A stretch of DNA of 64,000 nt from Argopecten irradians (Eukaryota > Mollusca > Bivalvia > Pectinida > Pectinidae), in contig NC_091147.1 in NCBI RefSeq assembly GCF_041381155.1, positions 10,004,837 through 10,068,836 of the forward strand, in the 5' to 3' direction. The notes beneath the pieces are model-generated. The model was not told where the DNA came from. It ran no database searches and saw nothing but the letters and a program-made list of their open reading frames with translations. The stretch's first letter is position 1. Each line of letters begins with the position of its first letter. Of this stretch, positions 37,092 through 64,000 are shown piece after piece. Both the position numbers and the translations under genes were made by a program.

Positions 37092-37120
37092 ACTTCCGGT
37101 GTTTTTCAACACATGCGCAG
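37092..37120. promoter_or_regulatory. ETS and NRF1-like sites, candidate PLEKHB (bidirectional) promoter
   Basis: ACTTCCGG (an ETS site on the minus strand) at 37092-37099 and ATGCGCAG (NRF1 half-site) at 37112-37119, in a locally GC-richer patch with ACTATAACTC blocks. The position is about 1 kb upstream of the first PLEKHB coding exon, suitable for its missing non-coding exon 1, and just upstream of the plus-strand ATG at 37227. Confidence 0.4.
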
Positions 37121-37226
37121 TGTTGGGAGACTATAACTCTAAGTAGACAGACTGTAAATCCGGAGCAGGTGCCCCTCCCCCACATTCGCTCAGGATTTTC
37201 CTTTTGTCATCAACTTACAGAAAACA

Positions 37227-37259
37227 ATGGTACTAGCAGAATCTATTGGTGGAATAAAG
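37227..37259 (+). CDS. Possible alternative first exon of U2SURP
   Basis: ATG in a good context (ACAATGG) followed by ten codons (MVLAESIGGIK) and a weak GTGATC donor. It ends in phase 0, so it could splice in frame to U2SURP exon 2 at 41236. The start at 39428 looks more authentic because it matches human MADK. Alternatively this is chance. Confidence 0.25.
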
Positions 37260-37877
37260 GTGATCTTTTATCACCAGAAGTATATATATTATGTCTCTGT
37301 TACCAGGAACTAGATTTTTAATTGAATAAATGAAAATCAGAAATATATATTAGAGTCATTTAGAGAGTATTTATGTTTCTGATATTTTTTTCACAAGTGT
37401 GCGATATGATACATTTACATATGCAGTATAACAATCGCCTAAAGAGGGCATGAAAACATAAGTGATAGCAAATGACCTAGTTGGTTATTTTATCTTTATT
37501 TTTAATATACAGCATATTTGCAAATACATATTGGTACGGGACCAAGGTCATGTTTGAAAACCTTTCGCGCGTAAAGTAAGAAAAGTCGATTCGCCACATA
37601 CGTTGTAAAGATCCTGCGTTACCCGGAGCATACCGTTGGCATAGTTTATTTATACACTGTATTATAAAGTACCTATATATATAAAAAGTAGGGTCGGTTG
37701 ATTTTTATATTTTCGCCTGTCTGTGGGACAAATATACAAAAATAAAATTGTTAATTTGTTTGTTAATGGTGACAAATTATAAGAGCTGATTCAAAAGTGA
37801 ACACATGTCGGCAAAATGGTGCAAGTGGTTACCTGATATAAAATTTTGACATTAAACAGAAACGAATCAGTAAAATC

Positions 37878-38244
37878 TTAAAGATGCTTTGCCGTTGACA
37901 AATGTTTTTTTTAATCAGTGTCAAAAACACGAGCAGACGATTTAGTATTTTTCTTAAGTTACAAAAGAAACTTACTTTACACCACTACCACCATTGAAAA
38001 GCTTGAGCTTCTAATTTTACTTCAAATTAAAAATATGAAAAATAATCAATTGCATCCCGAAAAAAATTCGTGGCACTATATCCTATACGGAATGAAGTAC
38101 TGATTGTGCATGTACCAAAGACAAAATAAATTATTTCATTTTGTTTTTGTGTTAATTAGGCATATATATACACACGATTAAACACCAATTATTGTTTAAA
38201 TGATGAATATCATTTAAGCTCTGTCGGCGGTGGAGCATCTTTAA
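37878..38244. mobile_element. MITE family with TTAAAGATGCTCC ends, copy 3
   Basis: TTAAAGATGCTTTGCCGTTG at the left and GGCGGTGGAGCATCTTTAA at the right. The interior matches copy 1 at 27162 throughout. It lies upstream of the U2SURP start. Confidence 0.75.
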
Positions 38245-39427
38245 TTAATCAAAGCAAAAACATAAACCTATAAAAATATTGACACGTATATTAAATAATT
38301 TGTCTCTGAAATATAAGTTTCTGAGTCTGAAATAGTATACATACAACATAATTTCTTTCTTTCTTTCTTTTTTAAATATTTTTTTTATTGTTATTTTGTG
38401 AAAATAATAGTGATAATAGTGGTTTAAAGACCGAGCCTTGAGAAACACCAGTTTCAAGTTCAAAGCTCTTTCTGTATGAGTAAGCTACACTATTCAAATG
38501 TCTATAGTTATCATTTACAAGATACTTTCATATCAAGCACAACAAATCTACGATGATGCGAAAAGACGAAATAACTAAGTAGAACAAATCAACATCGTTG
38601 GAGACCCGAAACAAATAACATTTACGATATAGATGCGATAAATATAACACAAATGATAATTTTGAGAATATGAAAACAAATCATACAAATAACTTTTTTA
38701 TAAGCCCCCCCACCCCCCCGCCACTCCATCCCCCTTAAAAAAATGTTTGTTTAGGGTTACCCGACCAACCCTTGTTTTTCACCCGACTTTATTATTTCCC
38801 CACTTTCCTACTAAAAAAATAAAAGTCGATATTTCGATCTCAGACTCTGGTTCCGGCCATTACTTTAGATTGAAAGACTCTAAAATAATAATAAAAAAAT
38901 CCCGACTTACCGACCCTATTTTTTGTCAATGTAATCCTATAACAAGCACTTATAAATCCTTGCCTAAACATACATTTTTTTTGCCTAATACAAATACGAA
39001 ATATTGAATATAAATACTTAAATGTTGACTGTAATTTCAAATCATATAATACAAAATAATTATTGAATATAAATGAAATTTATACAACAAAAATGAAATC
39101 AAATCTAATATAAATATTCATTTATCGAAAAATGTAAAGTCTGACATCCTTAAACGTAACGTAAATAGGCCTATTATTAGCATAGACTATGTCTTGAAAT
39201 ACAGAAAATGTAATGGAATATTACTTGTAAGTAATTTCGACTTATACACGAAATCTGGGAAAATTCGTTGAAAACTCGAGAAAATTTGTCCGAATCCGTG
39301 AAATATTGTAAAAATATGACGTGTCCATATACTTTTGACCCTAGCCTGTAAGTTTCCGGAAACTGTTTTTCCCCGTGTCCGTACACAGCTTCTATTTTTA
39401 TTATGCACTCGAACGCACTGAAGAAAA

Positions 39428-60346
<20,919 letters not shown>

Positions 60347-61456
60347 TATTCCACAGAGGGGGGGAGGGAAGGGGTCATGGGAGGGGCCATGGGAGGGGCA
60401 TTATTGTTCATTGTAAACTATCATAAAAGATTTCTGTTCTTTACGTTTGGAAGGTCTTGTGTCATTTTCCTCAAAAATAGAAAACTTTTCATCTTGTGAT
60501 GCATGATTGGAAGTGATATTTTGTTGTTGTTTTTTTTTCTCATAAATTATTTTGCTATTTAGCCAGCTGCTATAGAGATAGAAATGAAGAGCTGATCTTA
60601 ATGTGAAATAGTATAAACAGGTGCACTTCATAAATGTTTCATTATCAAACAAATTAATACGTGCTCAATTTAAAAACTAACGCTTATCTTCGGTGTGACC
60701 AAAACGTGTACAAGGATAATCAACATCTACAGTGCGAATGTTTGGTGATACAATTTGGTTGTAACTTTGGGCTTTTGATATCAGTTTTATACCTATTAAC
60801 TAGGTGTTGAATTTAATTTGTTGATGGTCTATATGACATTCACTAGATAATTGAAATGATTGATCGATAATGGTTTGATAGGTTTTAAGGAAGCTTTTTT
60901 GTCTGGTCTGGATGAAAGTGTTGATACTTTAAAAGTTTAAAATGAATAAATCAGTGCTGGAAAGCAAAACAAAATTGTTTAAAAAAATTATATTATCAGG
61001 TCCTGTTGTAGTCAATGGTATGAGAGAATTAAGAGCGAGGTAAATCAACATGTATTAAATGGATGCAGTGACAATAACAAAGATTATTTCTTATCGTAAA
61101 ATCACATAAACATGTATAATAGGTTAAACAAATGTCTTTAAATATTATTGATTTTGTGTATTTACACAAAATTTAATATAACAATACAGGGAATAAAATC
61201 TTTGTTTAGATTTTTATCTGATGTTTGTTGTTCTGTTGTTAACTATGTAGAGAGAATTTTAGGTCAACTTATCCTGTGTATGATTAAATTCCACAGGCAA
61301 TTTAGATAGAATTGCAAAAAAAAAAAAAAAAAAAAAGACATCGAAAAACGTATTAGCAGCAACGACAATGGAGGTTCTAAATTGTAAATCACGAAATTAA
61401 TTAAATTTAATTAATGATTAATTGTGAAAAAAAATGATTTGGCATTGAAATGTAAA
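60347..61456 (+). other. U2SURP 3' UTR and flank
   Basis: No coding signal. A G-rich stretch (60357-60402) follows the stop. Candidate poly(A) signals AATAAA lie at 60945-60950 and 61192-61197. An A-run occurs at about 61316-61336. Confidence 0.55.
60945..60950 (+). terminator. Candidate poly(A) signal for U2SURP
   Basis: AATAAA about 600 nt after the stop codon. A second AATAAA at 61192-61197 is an alternative. Confidence 0.4.
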
Positions 61457-62240
61457 CAAGATATCCCAGAGAGATCTTGGCGCCCAGCAAAGAATGATCT
61501 ATATCTGACAAAGGAAAGATGGATCTTTTCTCTACTTTTTAAACTTTTTCAAACATACTACATATAAAATTTGAGACAGATCGCTTCAGTACCTTTTGAG
61601 AAATAGCGGTAACAAACTTCAACTATCAAAATTCAAGATGACTCCTTGGCAGCCATCTTGTTGATCAATCGGTCCCAAATCACAATATGCACAACTAGGG
61701 CCCTAGGGGAACCTACATGTGAAATTTGAGAAAGATCCATTCAATACTTTCTGAGAAATAGCGATAACAAACTTTGAATATAAAAATCCAAGATTGCTGC
61801 CCGGCAGCAATTTTGTTGACCGATCGGTCCCAAATCACAATATGCACAACTAGGGCCCTAGGGGAACCTATATGAATTTTGAGACAGATTCCTTCAGTGC
61901 TTTCTGAGAAATAGCGATAACAAAATCCAAGATGGCTGCCTGGCGGCCATCTTGTTCACGGATCGGTCCGAAAATGCAATATGCATAACTAGGTCCCTAG
62001 GGGAACCTACATATGAAATTTGAGACAGATCCCTTCAGTACTATCTGAGAAATAGCCATAAAAAACTTTAACTATCGAAATCCAAGATGGCGGCCTGGCG
62101 GCCATCTTGTTCACCGATTGGTCCAAAAATGCAATATGCACAACAAGGGCCCTAGGGGAACCTACATATTAAATTTGAGAAAGATCCCTTCAGCACTTTT
62201 TGAGAAATGGGGATATCAAACCTTAACTATCAAAATCCAA
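61457..62240. repeat. Dispersed repeat, GGCGCCCA/GGCGGCC family, copy 3
   Basis: Head CAAGATATCCCAGAGAGATC followed by GGCGCCCAGCAAAGAATG, as in copies at 2907 and 24043. It consists of diverged subunits of about 150 bp with CAAGATGG...CCATCTTG palindromes and AACTAGGGCCCTAGGGGAAC. It passes directly into the homogeneous 156-bp satellite that follows. Confidence 0.75.
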
Positions 62241-63315
62241 GATGGCCGCCTGGCGGCCATCTTGTTTTTTCCTATCAGCCTCAAAATCTGTATGGCACAA
62301 AAAGGGACCAAGGGTGACCTCCATGTGAAGTTTGAACAAAATCCCTTCAGTAGTTCTCAAGAAATATCGATAACAAACTTCAACTGCCAAAATCAAAGAT
62401 GGCTGCCTGGCGGCCATCTTGTTTTTCCGATCAGCCTCAAAATCTGTATGGCACAAATAGGGACCAAGGGTAACCTCCATGTGAAGTTTGAACAAAATCC
62501 CTTCAGTGGTTCTCAAGAAATATCGATAACAAACTTCAACTGCCAAAATCAAAGATGGCTGCCTGGCGGCCATTTTGTTTTTCCGATCAGCCTCAAAATC
62601 TGTATGGCACAACTAGGGACGGACCAAGGGTAACCTCCATGTGAAGTTTGAACAAAATCCCTTCAGTGGTTCTCAAGAAATATCGATAACAAACTTCAAC
62701 TGCCAAAATCAAAGATGGCTGCCTGGCGGCCATCTTGTTTTTCCGATCAGCCTCAAAATCTGTATGGCACAACTAGGGACCAAGGGTAACCTCCATGTGA
62801 AGTTTGAACAAAATCCCTTCAGAAGTTCTCAAGAAATATCGATAACAAACTTTCAACTGCCAAAATCAAAGATGGCTGCCTGGCGGCCATCTTGTTTTTC
62901 CGATCAGCCTCAAAATCTGTATGGCACAACTAGGGACCAAGGGTAACCTCCATGTGAAGTTTGAACAAAATCCCTTCAGTGGTTCTCAAGAAATATCGAT
63001 AACAAACTTCAACTGCCAAAATCAAAGATGGCTGCCTGGCGGCCATCTTGTTTTTCCGATCAGCCTCAAAATCTGTATGGCACAACTAGGGACCAAGGGT
63101 AACCTCCATGTGAAGTTTGAACAAAATCCCTTCAGTGGTTCTCAAGAAATATCGATAACAAACTTCAACTGCCAAAATCAAAGATGCTGCCTGGCGGCCA
63201 TCTTGTTTTTCCGATCAGCCTCAAAATCTGTATGGCACAACTAGGACCAAGGGAAACCTCCAACTGTGAAGTTTGAACAAAATCCCTTCAGTAGTTCTCA
63301 AGAAATATCGATAAC
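62240..63315. repeat. 156-bp satellite derived from the GGCGGCC repeat, about seven units
   Basis: Units start at AGATGGC(T/C)GCCTGGCGGCC and repeat near 62242, 62398, 62554, 62715, 62871, 63027 and 63183. The length of 156 bp (3 x 52) keeps frames open on both strands, giving repeated 52-residue peptides without protein character. Each unit has the palindrome AAGATGG...CCATCTT. Units are much more alike than the subunits at 61457-62240, which indicates local expansion of one subunit. Confidence 0.93.
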
Positions 63316-63484
63316 ACACAACTTCTAAAAATAAAGTGGACAAATACTGACAAGGTTGACACTTTTAGGTCCATTGGTTCACGGCCGTCCATTACTGACA
63401 ACGGGCGTAATCACCGTAATCTGACAACGGCGATACCAGTATCATAACTGAACACAAGCGATGTCTCAAATGACAACGAAGCGA

Positions 63485-63950
63485 TACACCGTCCACGCAC
63501 CTGACACGGGCGAACCAGCCGTCCAATACTGACAACGGGCGAACCAGCCGTCCACTACTGACAACGGGCGAACCAGCCGTCCTATACTGACAACGGGCGA
63601 ACCAGCCGTCCTATACTGACAACGGGGCGAACCAGCCGTCCAATACTGACAACAGGTGAACAGCCGTCCTATACTGAACGGGCGAACCAGCCGTCCTATA
63701 CTGACAACGGGCGACCAACCGTCCTATACTGACAATACTCATACAACGGGCGAACCAACCGTCCTATACTGACAACGGGCGAACCAGCCGTCCTATACTG
63801 ACAACGGGCGAACCAGCCGTTCTATACTGACAACGGGCGAACCAGCCGTCCAATACTGACAACGGGCGAACCAGCCGTCCATATATTATACTGACAACGG
63901 GCGAACCAGCCGTACTATACTGACTGACAACGGGGCGAACCAGCCGTCTT
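63485..63950. repeat. 29-bp satellite at the window end, about 16 units
   Basis: Consensus ACTGACAACGGGCGAACCAG followed by CCGTCCTAT. GC-rich compared with the surroundings. Degenerate units extend back to about 63365 (GGCCGTCCATTACTGACAAC). Single-base indels in GGGCGA/GGGGCGA and a few rearranged units are present. Confidence 0.92.
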
Positions 63951-64000
63951 ACTACCACTTTCCTGACTACAACGCACTGAAAAGAACAGTAGTTCCACGA

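Noticed and set aside
62118..63244. Open frames on both strands with 52-residue repeats
   Set aside because: The 156-bp satellite is a multiple of three. Both strands are open, with no codon bias or domain.

Overview
This is nuclear DNA of an intron-rich animal with an AT-rich genome. The four genes are conserved metazoan housekeeping genes. The non-coding DNA is full of minisatellites, miniature inverted-repeat elements and dispersed repeats with cores such as GGCGGCCTGGCGGCC and TTGGCGCCCA, which I associate with molluscs. A bivalve-type mollusc is my best guess; the species is not identifiable from sequence alone.

Layout: (1) 1-5287 is intergenic or 3' flank, with a dispersed repeat and a 180-bp near-perfect hairpin. 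(2) 5288-11950, minus strand: EIF4E2 (4EHP), seven coding exons, with exon 2 present twice inside a 643-bp direct duplication. (3) 12091-20432, plus strand: MED4, six exons, starting 140 bp from the EIF4E2 start codon (divergent pair). Its third intron holds a pogo-like element, a hairpin and a 1.7-kb inverted-repeat element. (4) 20433-32193 is intergenic: a 2-kb 31-bp satellite, a repeat element flanked by 312-bp direct repeats, and several MITE-like elements. (5) 32194-36095, minus strand: PLEKHB (evectin), five coding exons. (6) 39428-60346, plus strand: U2SURP (SR140), 24 coding exons, fully reconstructed at 942 residues. (7) 60347-64000: its 3' flank, then a 156-bp satellite and a 29-bp satellite.

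Gene functions: EIF4E2 is a cap-binding translational repressor, MED4 a Mediator middle-module subunit, PLEKHB a PH-domain membrane adaptor of recycling endosomes, and U2SURP a U2 snRNP-associated splicing factor. They form two head-to-head pairs (EIF4E2/MED4 and PLEKHB/U2SURP) but no shared pathway.

The most unusual signal is a recurring architecture. At five exons in three genes (EIF4E2 exon 6, PLEKHB exon 2, U2SURP exons 3, 21 and 23) a minisatellite begins at the 5' splice site. Its unit is a copy of the exon's 3' end plus the donor sequence. In every case the true exon is the first unit in transcriptional order and the copies run downstream into the intron. A sixth array starts 8 nt after the donor of U2SURP exon 19. 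At U2SURP exon 3 there are 18 units of exactly 51 bp, all with a strong donor and all in frame, so each donor choice would add a multiple of 17 residues. Gene calls rest on remembered similarity to human family members and on splice-phase consistency; no database search was run.
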